A stretch of DNA of 64,000 nt from Phormidium tanganyikae FI6-MK23 (GTDB lineage: Bacteria; Cyanobacteriota; Cyanobacteriia; Leptolyngbyales; Leptolyngbyaceae). Both the position numbers and the translations under genes were made by a program. Every line of letters starts with the position of its first letter. The first letter of the stretch is position 1. The stretch spans positions 1 to 64,000 of the forward strand of contig JAHHHU010000007.1 in assembly GCA_019359175.1 (NCBI GenBank), in the 5' to 3' direction. The notes beneath the pieces are model-generated. The model searched no databases. It saw nothing but the letters and a program-made list of their open reading frames with translations, and was not told the DNA's origin. Below, piece by piece: positions 52,303 to 61,649 of this stretch.

Positions 52303-53757
52303 ATGCGTAAGGGACTGCTGCACAAGCCCGTTAGCTTTTTCGGGCCGATCCTTGACAAAATCATTCTGACGCATTTTGTCGTGGTCGGTCTGCCGACGGT
52401 GCTGTATTACTACATTCTGGAGAATGGATGGGATCTTTCCTTTCTCCACGTTCTGATTCCGATTTTGTATCTGGTGACATCGATCGTGGTGATTGGGGAA
52501 GCAGTGTCCACGGCGCTTACATACCGTCGTGGACATATCGCCAAGATGCCAAAATTCGGGATGGTGCAGCGGTTCATGCGCTCCCCTCGGACTCAGCCAC
52601 TCTATCCGCTGCTAAAACATTCCGGTGCAGTGCCAAAATGTTCGCTGATTGTGGCGGCATATCTGCCGAATGAGCAGCAAATTATTTTTGAAACGCTAGA
52701 GCATATTCTTCAGACGATCGAGCGTCCCGAAGAGGGTTTAGAAGTGATTCTGGCATACAACCGACCGGAACGGTTAGCCGTGGAAGATCGCCTAGAGCGA
52801 ATGGCAGAGCAGTATCCAGAACTCAAGCTGCTTTGTGTCGAAGGAAGTCGATCGAAAGCACAGAACATCAACGCAGCTCTGGAAATTGTCACCGGAGAAG
52901 TGACTGGAATCTTAGACGCGGATCATCACCCGAATGCGGATTGTTTTTCCCGCGCTTGGCGATGGTTATCAAATTATCGATACAGTGCCGTACAAGGGCG
53001 CAACGTGATTCGCAATCAGGATGTCAACTTCATGACGCGAATGATAGCGGTGGAGTTTGAATGTATCTACGGAGTCAGCCATCCGGCAAAATCGCTTTTA
53101 GTGGATACGGGTGTGTTTTGTGGCGCAAATGGATACTGGAGAACTTCGGTTCTAAAGCGAATCGGGTTCTCTTCGCGGATGCTAACCGAAGACATTGATG
53201 CCAGTTTTAGAACCTTGTTGAGCGGACATAACATCGTGCATGATCCCACGATCGTAGTTACCGAACTCGCGCCTGTGGATGTCCGATCGTTCTGGTTCCA
53301 GCGGAAACGTTGGGCACAAGGGTGGCTTGAAGTGACTCTGAAATATCAGGCGACGATTGTTCGATCGATGCGTTTGGATGGCTGGCAGAAGTTTTACTGG
53401 ACATTGCTTTTGGTCTACAGTGCAGGGTTTCACTTTATTGCGCTGCAAGCTTTCCCGATTACGTTGAGTTTGACGTTAACGGGGTCAAACGCGCCCAACA
53501 TTGCCCCCGAATACATTTGGACGATGACTGCATTAACACTGGCAAGCGGCCCGGTACAAACATTAGCAGCATGGTTGGTTAGAACCGATGCAGTAAAACA
53601 GTCTGCAAAAGATTTCCTAATCTACTGTTTGTTTATTCCGTTCTACTGTGTGTTCAAGAGTGTGATCGCGATTACGGCAATTTACGATCATGTTGTCGGC
53701 AATACTGAATGGATCGTGACTCGTAGATCGACAGATGCCCTTCCAGAAGCCAAATAA
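52303..53757 (+). CDS. GT2 family processive-type glycosyltransferase
   Basis: 484 residues. Two N-terminal membrane helices (about 20-70), a GT2 catalytic domain and three C-terminal helices. Motifs: SLIVAAYLPNEQQ (start of the GT-A fold), LDADHHPNADC (DxD-like), TGVFCGANGYWR, TEDIDASFR (catalytic TED) and RKRWAQGWLEVT (QxxRW-like). This is the layout of cellulose/hyaluronan-synthase-like enzymes that both polymerise and translocate a glycan. The polysaccharide made is unknown. No cellulose-binding PilZ domain. The start is ATG at 52303. Confidence 0.9.
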   Translation: MRKGLLHKPVSFFGPILDKIILTHFVVVGLPTVLYYYILENGWDLSFLHVLIPILYLVTSIVVIGEAVSTALTYRRGHIAKMPKFGMVQRFMRSPRTQPLYPLLKHSGAVPKCSLIVAAYLPNEQQIIFETLEHILQTIERPEEGLEVILAYNRPERLAVEDRLERMAEQYPELKLLCVEGSRSKAQNINAALEIVTGEVTGILDADHHPNADCFSRAWRWLSNYRYSAVQGRNVIRNQDVNFMTRMIAVEFECIYGVSHPAKSLLVDTGVFCGANGYWRTSVLKRIGFSSRMLTEDIDASFRTLLSGHNIVHDPTIVVTELAPVDVRSFWFQRKRWAQGWLEVTLKYQATIVRSMRLDGWQKFYWTLLLVYSAGFHFIALQAFPITLSLTLTGSNAPNIAPEYIWTMTALTLASGPVQTLAAWLVRTDAVKQSAKDFLIYCLFIPFYCVFKSVIAITAIYDHVVGNTEWIVTRRSTDALPEAK

Positions 53758-54006
53758 AATCTCCCATAAGGGAGTTGCTAAGTGATGAAGTCCCCAACCA
53801 AAATTCTTTGCTCCGTTGATCACCCAGATCAAAAATGGGGTTAACGGTGCGAAGTCCAGCGAACGGGGCTCACTCACACTTAAGAAATCTTAATAGAACC
53901 TCAGCATCTTGATTACGAAATGTAAAGTCTGGAAAGCCAGAGAAAAGAACAAGTTAAGCTTGCGACAGTTTTTCATTAGTTTGTAGAAGAATTCACAAGG
54001 CTTCAT

Positions 54007-55584
54007 ATGCGTGTTTTATTGCTTTATCCAGTTTTCCCTCAAAGTTTCTGGTCATTCGAGAAAGCATTGCAGCTTGTCGGTAGGAAAGCAATGCTGCCGC
54101 CACTGGGACTAATTACCGTCGCCGCGATTCTGCCCCAAGACTGGGAATTTAAGCTTGTCGATCGTAATCTTCGCGACGTGACCGAAGCCGAATGGAACTG
54201 GGCAGATCTCGTTGTTATGTCCGCGATGATTGTGCAGAAAGGCGATCTGCTCGAACAGATTCGAGAAGCAAAACGACGCGGAAAGCGAGTTGCAGTGGGC
54301 GGCCCTTACGCCACAGCACTCCCGAATGAAGTTGCAGAAGCGGATTATCTCATTCTGGATGAAGGCGAAATTACCTTACCGAAATTTATCGAAGCGGTTC
54401 AGCGCGGAGACACACACGGGACTTATCGCTCGGATGGTGAGCGCCCCGATGTGACGATTACCCCGATTCCTCGATTTGATCTGCTCGATTTCAACGCTTA
54501 CGATAATATGTCGGTGCAGTTCTCGCGCGGCTGCCCGTTTCAGTGCGAATTCTGCGACATCATTGTTTTGTATGGGCGCAAACCCCGAACGAAAAGCCCA
54601 GAACAATTGCTTGCAGAACTCGATCGCTTATACGAATTGGGCTGGCGACGATCGATCTTCATGGTCGATGATAATTTCATCGGCAACAAACGCAATGTCA
54701 AACTGCTGCTAAAAGCCCTACAGGTCTGGATGGCAGAACATCAATATCCTTTCCATCTGAGTACAGAAGCTTCGGTCGATTTGGCACAAGATCCTGAACT
54801 GCTGGATCTGATGGCAGAGTGTAATTTTAATGCGGTGTTCCTCGGAATCGAAACACCGGATGAAGCAAGTTTGACGCTGACCAATAAGCGCCAAAACACC
54901 CGCGACTCGCTGTCAGATGCGGTCGATACGATCGCGCGATCGGGACTCCGAGTGATGGCAGGCTTCATCATTGGATTTGATAATGAAGAGTCAGGCGCGG
55001 GCGATCGAATTGTGCGATTTGCCGAACAGACGACGATTCCGATCGCAATTTTCTCGATGCTGCAAGCGTTACCCGATACGGCTTTGTGGCATCGTCTCAA
55101 ACGCGAAGGTCGCTTGATGGAAGATGTCGCGAATATCAATCAAACGACCCTGATGAACTTTATGCCGACTCGCCCACTCGAAGAAGTGACGCGGGAATAC
55201 ATTGATGGATTTTGGCGACTGTATGATCCGGCGAACTATCTCGATCGGACTTATCGCCATTTCCTTAAGCTGGGTGCGCCAAGACATTCCGCTAAACTCA
55301 GAAAAATCACTTGGAAAGTGGTTCGAGCGTTTGCAACCGTGTGTTGGCGGCAAGGCGTAGTGCGGAAAACCCGCTGGAAGTTCTGGCATCACTTGTTCAG
55401 CATTCTCAAAAACAATCCGACTGTTGCAGAACATTACCTTTCTGTTTGTGCGCTCAATGAACATTTCTTAGAATATCGTCAAGAAGTTCGTACCAAAATT
55501 GAAGCGCAACTGGCGGACTACCTAAAGCGTCAAGAACTCAACAACTCACTAGAAGCGCTTCCTTCTAAAGCTCAAACTGTCTAA
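54007..55584 (+). CDS. B12-binding radical SAM protein (DUF4070)
   Basis: 525 residues. Residues 1-140 form a cobalamin-binding-like domain (LLLYPVFPQSFWSF.., VVMSAMIVQKGDLL, VAVGGPYATALPNEV). The radical SAM core has C176-x3-C180-x2-C183 in RGCPFQCEFC for the 4Fe-4S cluster, then FMVDDNFIGNKRNVK, and GIETPDEASL. The DUF4070 domain follows from about 370. Class includes HpnP-type hopanoid methylases, but cyanobacteria carry several related members, so the substrate is not assigned. Monocistronic; stem-loop after the gene. Confidence 0.92.
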   Translation: MRVLLLYPVFPQSFWSFEKALQLVGRKAMLPPLGLITVAAILPQDWEFKLVDRNLRDVTEAEWNWADLVVMSAMIVQKGDLLEQIREAKRRGKRVAVGGPYATALPNEVAEADYLILDEGEITLPKFIEAVQRGDTHGTYRSDGERPDVTITPIPRFDLLDFNAYDNMSVQFSRGCPFQCEFCDIIVLYGRKPRTKSPEQLLAELDRLYELGWRRSIFMVDDNFIGNKRNVKLLLKALQVWMAEHQYPFHLSTEASVDLAQDPELLDLMAECNFNAVFLGIETPDEASLTLTNKRQNTRDSLSDAVDTIARSGLRVMAGFIIGFDNEESGAGDRIVRFAEQTTIPIAIFSMLQALPDTALWHRLKREGRLMEDVANINQTTLMNFMPTRPLEEVTREYIDGFWRLYDPANYLDRTYRHFLKLGAPRHSAKLRKITWKVVRAFATVCWRQGVVRKTRWKFWHHLFSILKNNPTVAEHYLSVCALNEHFLEYRQEVRTKIEAQLADYLKRQELNNSLEALPSKAQTV

Positions 55585-55611
55585 GAGGGCGCTTTAGAAG
55601 TAGTTGTTCAC

Positions 55612-55652
55612 TGCGATCTCGCCCGGATCTTCCAGTCACGGGCGAGATCGCA
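55612..55652 (+). terminator. Perfect 14-bp stem-loop between the radical SAM gene and purB
   Basis: TGCGATCTCGCCCG and CGGGCGAGATCGCA are perfectly complementary, with a 13-base loop. No T-run follows, so it is a hairpin or Rho-type terminator of the upstream gene, or an mRNA-stability element. Confidence 0.6.
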
Positions 55653-55688
55653 ACAGGGTTAGAAAATTTGTCGAACTTACGTTCCGCT

Positions 55689-55716
55689 TTGAAGCGTCAA
55701 CATGAGGCGCTACAAT
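55689..55716 (+). promoter_or_regulatory. Probable sigma-70 promoter of purB
   Basis: TTGAAG (55689-55694) and TACAAT (55711-55716) are 16 bases apart. Transcription would begin near 55723, downstream of the ATG at 55702, supporting the TTG start at 55744 for purB. Confidence 0.55.
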
Positions 55717-55743
55717 GTGACGGTTGTATTCAGCAAACCTACC

Positions 55744-57039
55744 TTGATTGAGCGTTACACCCTGCCTGAGATGGGCGATTTGTGGACGGATCACTATAAG
55801 TTCAAAACCTGGCTACAAGTTGAGATTGCAGTGTGTGAGGCACAAGCAGAGCTAGGTTACATTCCCGCCGAAGCCGTCGAAGAAATTAAGTCGAAAGCCA
55901 AATTCGAGGTGAGCCGCATTCTCGAAATTGAAGCGCAAGTTCGTCATGATGTGATCGCATTTCTAACGAACGTAAACGAATACGTTGGCGATGCTGGACG
56001 CTATATTCACTTGGGAATGACGAGTTCCGATGTGTTGGATACGGCGCTAGCCCTGCAAATGGTCGCAAGTTTGGATGTGATCATGACGCAGGTGGAAGCG
56101 TTGATCCAAGCAATTCGATATCAGGCGCAACAACATCGCAATACGGTGATGATTGGTCGATCGCATGGCATTCACGCAGAGCCGATTACGTTCGGATTTA
56201 AACTCGCGGGCTGGCTGGCGGAAATGTTGCGACATCGCGATCGCTTATGCGCTTTAAGAAAGTCGATCGCAGTCGGTCAAATTTCAGGAGCGGTTGGCAC
56301 TTACGCAAACATCGATCCGCGGATTGAAGCCTTAACCTGTCAGAACTTGGGACTAGAACCGGATGCTGCATCGACTCAGGTCATTTCGCGCGATCGACAC
56401 GCCGACTATATGAATTGCCTTGCCTTGTTGGGAGCTTCGATCGAGCGTTTTGCCGTTGAGATTCGCAATCTGCAAAAAACCGATGTCTTAGAAGTCGAAG
56501 AGTTCTTCTCGAAAGGACAAAAAGGATCGTCTGCGATGCCGCACAAACGGAATCCGATTCGATCGGAGCGACTCACCGGAATGGCGCGATTGCTTCGGGG
56601 TTACGCCGTTGCAGCACTCGAAAACGTCGCACTTTGGCACGAACGCGATATTTCTCATAGCTCTGTCGAACGAGTTGCACTCCCAGATGCCTGCATTCTC
56701 ACCCATTTCATGCTGGTTGAAACCACAGATCTCGTGAGAAATCTGCTGGTCTACCCCGAAAACATGGCGCGGAATATGAACGTTTATGGCGGCGTGGTGT
56801 TTAGTCAGCGCGTGATGTTGTCGTTGGTGCAAAAAGGCTTGAGTCGCGAGGATGCGTATGCGATCGTGCAATCTTGCGCGCATCAAGCCTGGAATCGCGA
56901 CGATGGCAACTTCCGCAAACTCTTGGGCGAAGATCCGCGCGTGACTCAAGCGCTTTCGACTGCCGAACTCGATGAATGCTTCGATCCACAAGTTCACCTG
57001 AAGAATTTGGATCAGGTTTATCAGCGTTTAGGCATTTAG
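55744..57039 (+). CDS. purB: Adenylosuccinate lyase
   Basis: 431 residues from the TTG start at 55744 (LIERYTLPEMGDLW), the usual length for cyanobacterial PurB; a longer form from ATG 55702 is upstream of the predicted transcript. Motifs: MTSSDVLDTALALQ (contains the substrate-binding TSSD), GRSHGIHAEPIT (catalytic His), and the fumarase/lyase signature GSSAMPHKRNP. Catalyses two fumarate-releasing steps in purine synthesis, in the cytosol. Overlaps the convergent SH3 lipoprotein gene by four bases. Confidence 0.96.
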   Translation: MIERYTLPEMGDLWTDHYKFKTWLQVEIAVCEAQAELGYIPAEAVEEIKSKAKFEVSRILEIEAQVRHDVIAFLTNVNEYVGDAGRYIHLGMTSSDVLDTALALQMVASLDVIMTQVEALIQAIRYQAQQHRNTVMIGRSHGIHAEPITFGFKLAGWLAEMLRHRDRLCALRKSIAVGQISGAVGTYANIDPRIEALTCQNLGLEPDAASTQVISRDRHADYMNCLALLGASIERFAVEIRNLQKTDVLEVEEFFSKGQKGSSAMPHKRNPIRSERLTGMARLLRGYAVAALENVALWHERDISHSSVERVALPDACILTHFMLVETTDLVRNLLVYPENMARNMNVYGGVVFSQRVMLSLVQKGLSREDAYAIVQSCAHQAWNRDDGNFRKLLGEDPRVTQALSTAELDECFDPQVHLKNLDQVYQRLGI

Positions 57040-57800
57040 CGGACATTCACTGAGAAAGCGTACTGATAGCCTTTGTAGTTCGAGTCAAGCATAAGTTTGT
57101 AGTCTCCTGTTTCAGTGAGTTCGCCTGTCCAAGGACTCTGCTGCTCAGGAGAACTGACTAAATTTTTGCCGTTGGGTGCGATGACCATGGGAAAAACGCC
57201 GCCTCGATCGCTAGTTACAGTTAACCGCTGACCTTTCGCAAGGTTGAGGCGATAGGTGTGAGTACCGACCCCGATAAAGCGATCGACAATTTGAATTTCA
57301 TCTTGACCTTCGCCGAACTCGACGCGCTCGATTTTCTCACCGCAATTGTTTTCAGTTTTTGATTTTGCAATCCATCCGGGTGTTTCATCTTCGATTCTGA
57401 ACCAACCGTTCTGCTCGTCTTTGACCTCAACAAACGCACCGTTTCCCAGTTGTCCAACAATGTTGTCTTTTGAAGTAGCGTTAGGTGACGATCGCACATT
57501 TAAGGGCGATTCTGGGTCGTTGACTTTTGCCATCCGAATCACACATTTCTCGACGGTGCGAGAAGCTTTCGAGGGTGCGCTGATCGGTGCAGCGGGTTCG
57601 GGATTTGGTTGAGTGGGAACTGATTGAGGATTGGCGATCGGAGAGTCTGAAACAGTAGGAGCGATTGGAGAAGGGCTAACAGAAGGACTTGGAACCGTTG
57701 CGACTGGGGAAGATTGGGGCGCAGATGAACAGCCTGCAACGAGCGCGAGAAGCGCAACACATCCAGTAAAACGTGACCAAGAAGCGTGAAGCGGGATCAT
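57036..57800 (-). CDS. Lipoprotein with SH3b domain
   Basis: 254 residues from ATG 57800 (MIPLHASWSRFTGCVALLAL), placing the lipobox LVAGC at about residue 23. A Ser/Pro/Thr/Val-rich linker (to about 80) is followed by a bacterial SH3 domain (VNDPESPLNVRSSPNATSKDNIVGQL, EVKDEQNGWFRIE, GWIAKSKT; about 90-150) and a C-terminal beta domain (about 165-254). Anchored in a membrane with its domains in the periplasm, probably binding cell wall. Confidence 0.88.
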   Translation of the reverse strand: MIPLHASWSRFTGCVALLALVAGCSSAPQSSPVATVPSPSVSPSPIAPTVSDSPIANPQSVPTQPNPEPAAPISAPSKASRTVEKCVIRMAKVNDPESPLNVRSSPNATSKDNIVGQLGNGAFVEVKDEQNGWFRIEDETPGWIAKSKTENNCGEKIERVEFGEGQDEIQIVDRFIGVGTHTYRLNLAKGQRLTVTSDRGGVFPMVIAPNGKNLVSSPEQQSPWTGELTETGDYKLMLDSNYKGYQYAFSVNVR

Positions 57801-57900
57801 AATCGAGCGGAGTAGTATTGTATATTCAGCTTCAATCACAGTCGATCAAATCACGGAAACATAAAGCGCTAAACTAAAAATCCAGAATTCCTTACTTTGT

Positions 57901-58713
57901 ATGGTGGTTGCTGCTTTTTACAAATTTGTTCATCTTCCCGATTATGTGGAATTGCGATCGCCATTATTATCCCTCTGTCAGACCCAGGAGATTCGCGGAA
58001 CAATCCTACTGGCACAAGAAGGAATCAACGGCACGATCGCAGGATCAAAAAGCGCGATCGACACGGTTTTGAACTATCTTCGTCAAGATCCGCGATTTGC
58101 AGATTTAACGACAAAAGAATCTATTTCAGATTCACCGATGTTCGATCGCATGAAAGTCAAACTGAAAAAAGAGATTGTCACGCTTGGACAGTCAGAGATT
58201 GATCCAACTCAGCAAGTCGGAACCTATGTAAAACCGCAAGATTGGAATGATCTGATCTCTGATCCAGAAGTGACGGTGATTGATGTGCGAAATCAGTTTG
58301 AAGTCTCGATCGGCAGTTTTGAAGGCGCGATCGATCCGCAAACTCAATCGTTTCGACAGTTCCCAGACTATGTACAAACGGCACTCGATCGCGCAAAGCA
58401 CAAGAAAGTTGCGATGTTTTGCACGGGTGGAATTCGATGTGAAAAAGCGTCATCTTATCTGCTTTCTCAAGGCTTCGAGCAGGTTTATCACCTCGAAGGC
58501 GGCATTCTGAAATATCTAGAAGAAGTGCCTTCTGAAGACAGTTTATGGCAGGGTGAATGCTTTGTGTTTGATCAACGAGTGGCAGTGACTCACGATCTTA
58601 GCGATGGTTCCTACACGATGTGTGAAGCCTGTGGTCATCCAATTTCGCAAACTGAGCAAACCTCACCGCACTATCAGCCCGGCGTGTCTTGCTCGTATTG
58701 TTTAGAGGCGTAA
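57901..58713 (+). CDS. trhO: tRNA uridine(34) hydroxylase TrhO (rhodanese-like)
   Basis: 270 residues, YceA/TrhO family. N-terminal ferredoxin-like domain ([28 protein letters not shown]), a rhodanese domain with catalytic C174 ([11 protein letters not shown]), and a C-terminal Cys-rich region ([13 protein letters not shown]). Forms 5-hydroxyuridine at tRNA position 34 using oxygen (family knowledge). Start ATG (57901), GTG/GTT follow; divergent from the lipoprotein gene. Confidence 0.95.
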   Translation: MVVAAFYKFVHLPDYVELRSPLLSLCQTQEIRGTILLAQEGINGTIAGSKSAIDTVLNYLRQDPRFADLTTKESISDSPMFDRMKVKLKKEIVTLGQSEIDPTQQVGTYVKPQDWNDLISDPEVTVIDVRNQFEVSIGSFEGAIDPQTQSFRQFPDYVQTALDRAKHKKVAMFCTGGIRCEKASSYLLSQGFEQVYHLEGGILKYLEEVPSEDSLWQGECFVFDQRVAVTHDLSDGSYTMCEACGHPISQTEQTSPHYQPGVSCSYCLEA

Positions 58714-58725
58714 AAGAAAAGGGGC

Positions 58726-58774
58726 TGTTTATCATCAGCGCTACAGGCTGCACAACTGCAACAGATGATAAACA
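58726..58774 (+). repeat. 11-bp perfect inverted repeat after trhO
   Basis: TGTTTATCATC (58726-58736) and GATGATAAACA (58764-58774) flank a 27-base spacer that holds a small inner hairpin. No T-run, so a terminator is not certain. Confidence 0.5.
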
Positions 58775-58935
58775 ACTCCCGCTCAACTGCTCGAACTTTC
58801 TCCACGATAGGAAAACTTCACTCTGAACTACATTCCCCAGGTGGGCACTTTATTCGATCGAGTTCTCCCTACAGATTGACGAATTTGCTGACCCGATTCG
58901 GAACAATGAGGAGTCTTAAAGATTAGGATACAAAC

Positions 58936-59247
58936 ATGGAAAATATGACTCAATCCGCCACTCTTGACGAAACGATCGCGCTTTTACAATCTGGATTAGT
59001 TTCGATCGACCCGGAAGCAGCGATCGCCAATATCGAAGCGTGGCAACAACAGGTTATCGGAACGGATATGGCGGAAACATTGGGTGAATTGAAATTAGCG
59101 ATCGATGGTGGAGTCCGCAGCGGTGAGATTGGCTCAATTCTGTCGCACCTCGGCAAACAAGCCGCTGCCGCGGCAGAGACACAGGAAGGCGATTCTGCAT
59201 CGAAGCTACAACAGTTAGGAGAACTGCTTTCTAACGCGATGCAATAG
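58936..59247 (+). CDS. Hypothetical helical protein, 103 aa
   Basis: 103 residues, acidic, helical: TLDETIALLQSGLVSIDPEAAIANIEAW, then IGTDMAETLGELKLAIDGG, and a C-terminal AAAAAETQEGDSASKLQQLGELL. No signal peptide or membrane segment. Proteins of this kind are common in cyanobacteria; role unknown. Start: ATG at 58936 (a second ATG three codons later is equally good). Terminator follows seven bases after the stop. Confidence 0.65.
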   Translation: MENMTQSATLDETIALLQSGLVSIDPEAAIANIEAWQQQVIGTDMAETLGELKLAIDGGVRSGEIGSILSHLGKQAAAAAETQEGDSASKLQQLGELLSNAMQ

Positions 59248-59253
59248 TATGAG

Positions 59254-59281
59254 AACGCTAAGAAGCATTCTTCTTAGCGTT
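59254..59281. terminator. Hairpin between convergent genes
   Basis: AACGCTAAGAAG and CTTCTTAGCGTT form a perfect 12-bp stem with a four-base loop (CATT), followed by ATTAATT. Likely terminates the 103-aa gene, possibly both convergent genes. Confidence 0.75.
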
Positions 59282-59294
59282 ATTAATTGCAAGG

Positions 59295-59717
59295 TTAGTA
59301 AAGGAAAACCGAACCGTTGGCTTCAACTCGCATCGTTGTTCCATCTATCGCTAAATCTGTAGTCGTATCCAGCGTAACCTCGATCGTGTTGGGCGATTTT
59401 TCTGCTTGTTTTGGCGTGACTCTGAGCAACCCAGAATCTTGGCGATCGAGCGTTACTGTCATCGGAACGCGCAGTCCTTGAAGCGTCGCCGTTCCTTGTC
59501 CAGCTAGCGTTCTGAACTGGGTATCTCCTACCACTTGATAGTTAATTGCAGCATTTGTTTTATTGACTAGCGTAATATTGACGCGATCGCCGTTTAGGGT
59601 GACCCGCGCTTTTGGTGTAAATTGCACTTCGGGGGCAGGTTGAGAAATTGCAGGCATAATCGCTCCCCCAAACGCGATCGCACTTGCTAAAATTCCAACT
59701 CCAATTTGTTTCAACAT
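59295..59717 (-). CDS. Secreted hypothetical protein, 140 aa
   Basis: 140 residues with a signal peptide (MLKQIGVGILASAIAFGGAI, cleavage near AISQ). The mature part is beta-rich: VTLNGDRVNITLVNKTNAAI, VPMTVTLDRQDSGLLRVTP, IEVTLDTTTDLAIDGTTMRV. No family recognised; fold may be an immunoglobulin-like beta sandwich. Start ATG at 59717. Confidence 0.7.
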   Translation of the reverse strand: MLKQIGVGILASAIAFGGAIMPAISQPAPEVQFTPKARVTLNGDRVNITLVNKTNAAINYQVVGDTQFRTLAGQGTATLQGLRVPMTVTLDRQDSGLLRVTPKQAEKSPNTIEVTLDTTTDLAIDGTTMRVEANGSVFLY

Positions 59718-59919
59718 GACGAGTCTCCGTAGTATTTTGAATTCAATTATTGCTCTGGGATATTTGTATGTTCTTTGTCGTTAACTTCATCATACTCAGC
59801 AGTTTGTTGATGTCATTATTACAGTAGTTACAATTCTACAAAATTTCATCCCAAAACGACAGATAATCTCAATCAATTATCTGTTGTTAAAATGATAATT
59901 TTATTGATATCTTAAGCGA

Positions 59920-61008
59920 TTATCTAGAACTGTAAAGATCAAGCTTAGGCATACTTTTACTGTGACCATTTTTAGCAAATTTTTCGGCAAGCAGTTGGCG
60001 ATAAACCGCTTCATAACCGTCTACCATCTGCTTCACCCCAAAATTATCTTCAACGTGCTTACGACAAGCAAAGCGATCGATCTGGTCAACTCGCTGCACC
60101 GCTGCAACACATTCATCCACGTTTTGACACAGAAATCCTGTTTCTTCATGCACAATCACTTCAGAAGTCGCCCCTAATTCGAGCGCGATCACAGGCGTTC
60201 CGGCGACCATCGATTCGATCATTACTAATCCAAACGGTTCTCGCCACGTAATCGGAAATAGCGTCGCGATCGCATTTCCCATCAATTGATTTTTCTGCAC
60301 ATGATTCGCTTCGCCCAGATATTGAACCTGTTCGCCATCAATGTGCGGCTTGATTTCCTGCTCAAAGTATTCGACATCCACTCGATCAACTTTGCCTGCC
60401 ATTTTCAGCGGGTAGCCTGTGCGTTTCGCAATCTCGATCGCATGATGCGGGCCCTTTTCCGGAGAAAGTCGCCCTAAAAAAGCCAGATACGGCGGCGTGT
60501 CTGGCTGAGAAAAAAAGTGATGAGTGGAAGGGTCAATCCCGTTATAAACCGTTGATACGTAATTCAGTCCTAATCGGGGTTCTCGCTGCGTGTTGGAAAT
60601 ACTGACGTAAGGCTGCGATTTGCAAAAACTAAAGGCTTTTTGATTATCTAAACTGAAAGTCCCGTGTAATGTATGCACTGTCGGCGTTTTGACTAACTGA
60701 GCGCAAGCCAAAGCTGCAAAACCAATGTGTGAATGGATAATGTCAAATTCATCAGCATTTTGATAAACGCGGCTCAACTGAAGCGCTTCATACACTGCCT
60801 GTTCTTGAACCGATGGATCAAGGCGTAAGGCACTCGGATGAATTGCATCGAGTTTTGCCTGAGTCGTCGAATCTCCCGTCGCAAACAGGGTCACTTCATG
60901 CCCGCGACGAACTAACTCCTCCGTGAGCAAACTCACAACCAGTTCCGCTCCGCCATAAGCAGGAGGAGGAACCGTTTCCCATAAAGGAGCAATCTGAGCA
61001 ATCCGCAT
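59920..61008 (-). CDS. GT4 family glycosyltransferase
   Basis: 362 residues. ATG at 61008 is used because GGAGG is six bases upstream; the upstream frame adds 20 unlikely residues. GT-B fold: MRIAQIAPLWETVPPPAYGGAELVV (N-terminal Rossmann, donor-loop), DEFDIIHSHIGFAAL, FLGRLSPEKGPHHAIEIA (donor-binding), and FPITWREPFGLVMIESMVAGTPVI (EPFG..E motif). A retaining transferase making glycans or glycolipids in the cytosol; acceptor unknown. Confidence 0.93.
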   Translation of the reverse strand: MRIAQIAPLWETVPPPAYGGAELVVSLLTEELVRRGHEVTLFATGDSTTQAKLDAIHPSALRLDPSVQEQAVYEALQLSRVYQNADEFDIIHSHIGFAALACAQLVKTPTVHTLHGTFSLDNQKAFSFCKSQPYVSISNTQREPRLGLNYVSTVYNGIDPSTHHFFSQPDTPPYLAFLGRLSPEKGPHHAIEIAKRTGYPLKMAGKVDRVDVEYFEQEIKPHIDGEQVQYLGEANHVQKNQLMGNAIATLFPITWREPFGLVMIESMVAGTPVIALELGATSEVIVHEETGFLCQNVDECVAAVQRVDQIDRFACRKHVEDNFGVKQMVDGYEAVYRQLLAEKFAKNGHSKSMPKLDLYSSR

Positions 61009-61082
61009 TGTACGCCTCCGTATTAGAAGTATCGAGTCGCAGCATACGAGTTTTTGCTGAACTTTCACATCTGGCTACAGAG

Positions 61083-61313
61083 TTACCACTGCGGATAGAT
61101 GAGACGAGCATTGCGAATCACACAGGTCGATTCAGCAAGCCAGTCGAACGTTTTTTCGAGTTCAGAGAGATTAATCAAGCCGTATTGCCACAAGACGATC
61201 GGTAAAAGCGTCGGTGGCTGATCGCAGTATTCTAACGCCAGCGCGACCGAGTCCGATGAAACTTCAAGCTCATCGGTGAGAAATTGAATTAATAACCGGG
61301 TGCTCTCAGGCAT
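61083..61313 (-). CDS. DUF2949 protein
   Basis: 76 residues: LLIQFLTDELEVSSDSVALAL, PTLLPIVLWQYGLINLSELEKTFDWL. This is the cyanobacterial DUF2949 pattern (two helices and WQYGL). Unknown role, sometimes with hydrophobic dimer helices. Its start overlaps the stop of the 68-residue gene upstream by eight bases. Confidence 0.85.
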   Translation of the reverse strand: MPESTRLLIQFLTDELEVSSDSVALALEYCDQPPTLLPIVLWQYGLINLSELEKTFDWLAESTCVIRNARLIYPQW

Positions 61314-61512
61314 GAGATTCGATCACTTGAATTCGACCGATGCGAACGGCGTAGAGCAAGCGATCGATCGCTTGCTTTTCTTCGTTGCTGGTCTGGTCGT
61401 CGAGTAGCGCAACTCTGAGCTGTTGGCAGTCGTGCGCGGTCATTGTGCCGCTGCTGCTAACTTCTGCAAATAACTCAGAAAGAATATCAGATGGTAGGGG
61501 CAGATCGTTCAT
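61306..61512 (-). CDS. Hypothetical 68-aa protein in operon with DUF2949
   Basis: 68 residues, helical, starting MNDLPLPSDILSELFAEVSS and continuing DCQQLRVALLDDQTSNEEKQ. No signal peptide. Likely a cytosolic regulator-like small protein common in cyanobacteria; I cannot name a family. Overlaps the next gene by eight bases, so translation is coupled. Confidence 0.7.
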   Translation of the reverse strand: MNDLPLPSDILSELFAEVSSSGTMTAHDCQQLRVALLDDQTSNEEKQAIDRLLYAVRIGRIQVIESHA

Positions 61513-61649
61513 CGGGAAACCTAGAAAGGCACTGTGATATCACTATCGGCGGTTTGGACAAAAGAAGCGGTGACAGATTAAAGGCTGGCACGTGACTTTT
61601 TCCTCATCAGAGAGTGACCGATATCACGTTTTTAGGAGAAGTCCCGGTG

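Noticed and set aside
53760-53777. CTCCCATAAGGGAG after the GT2 gene as terminator
   Set aside because: Five-bp stem without a T-run; too weak to call.
56488-56997. 169-codon frame antisense to purB
   Set aside because: Shadow frame of a highly conserved enzyme.
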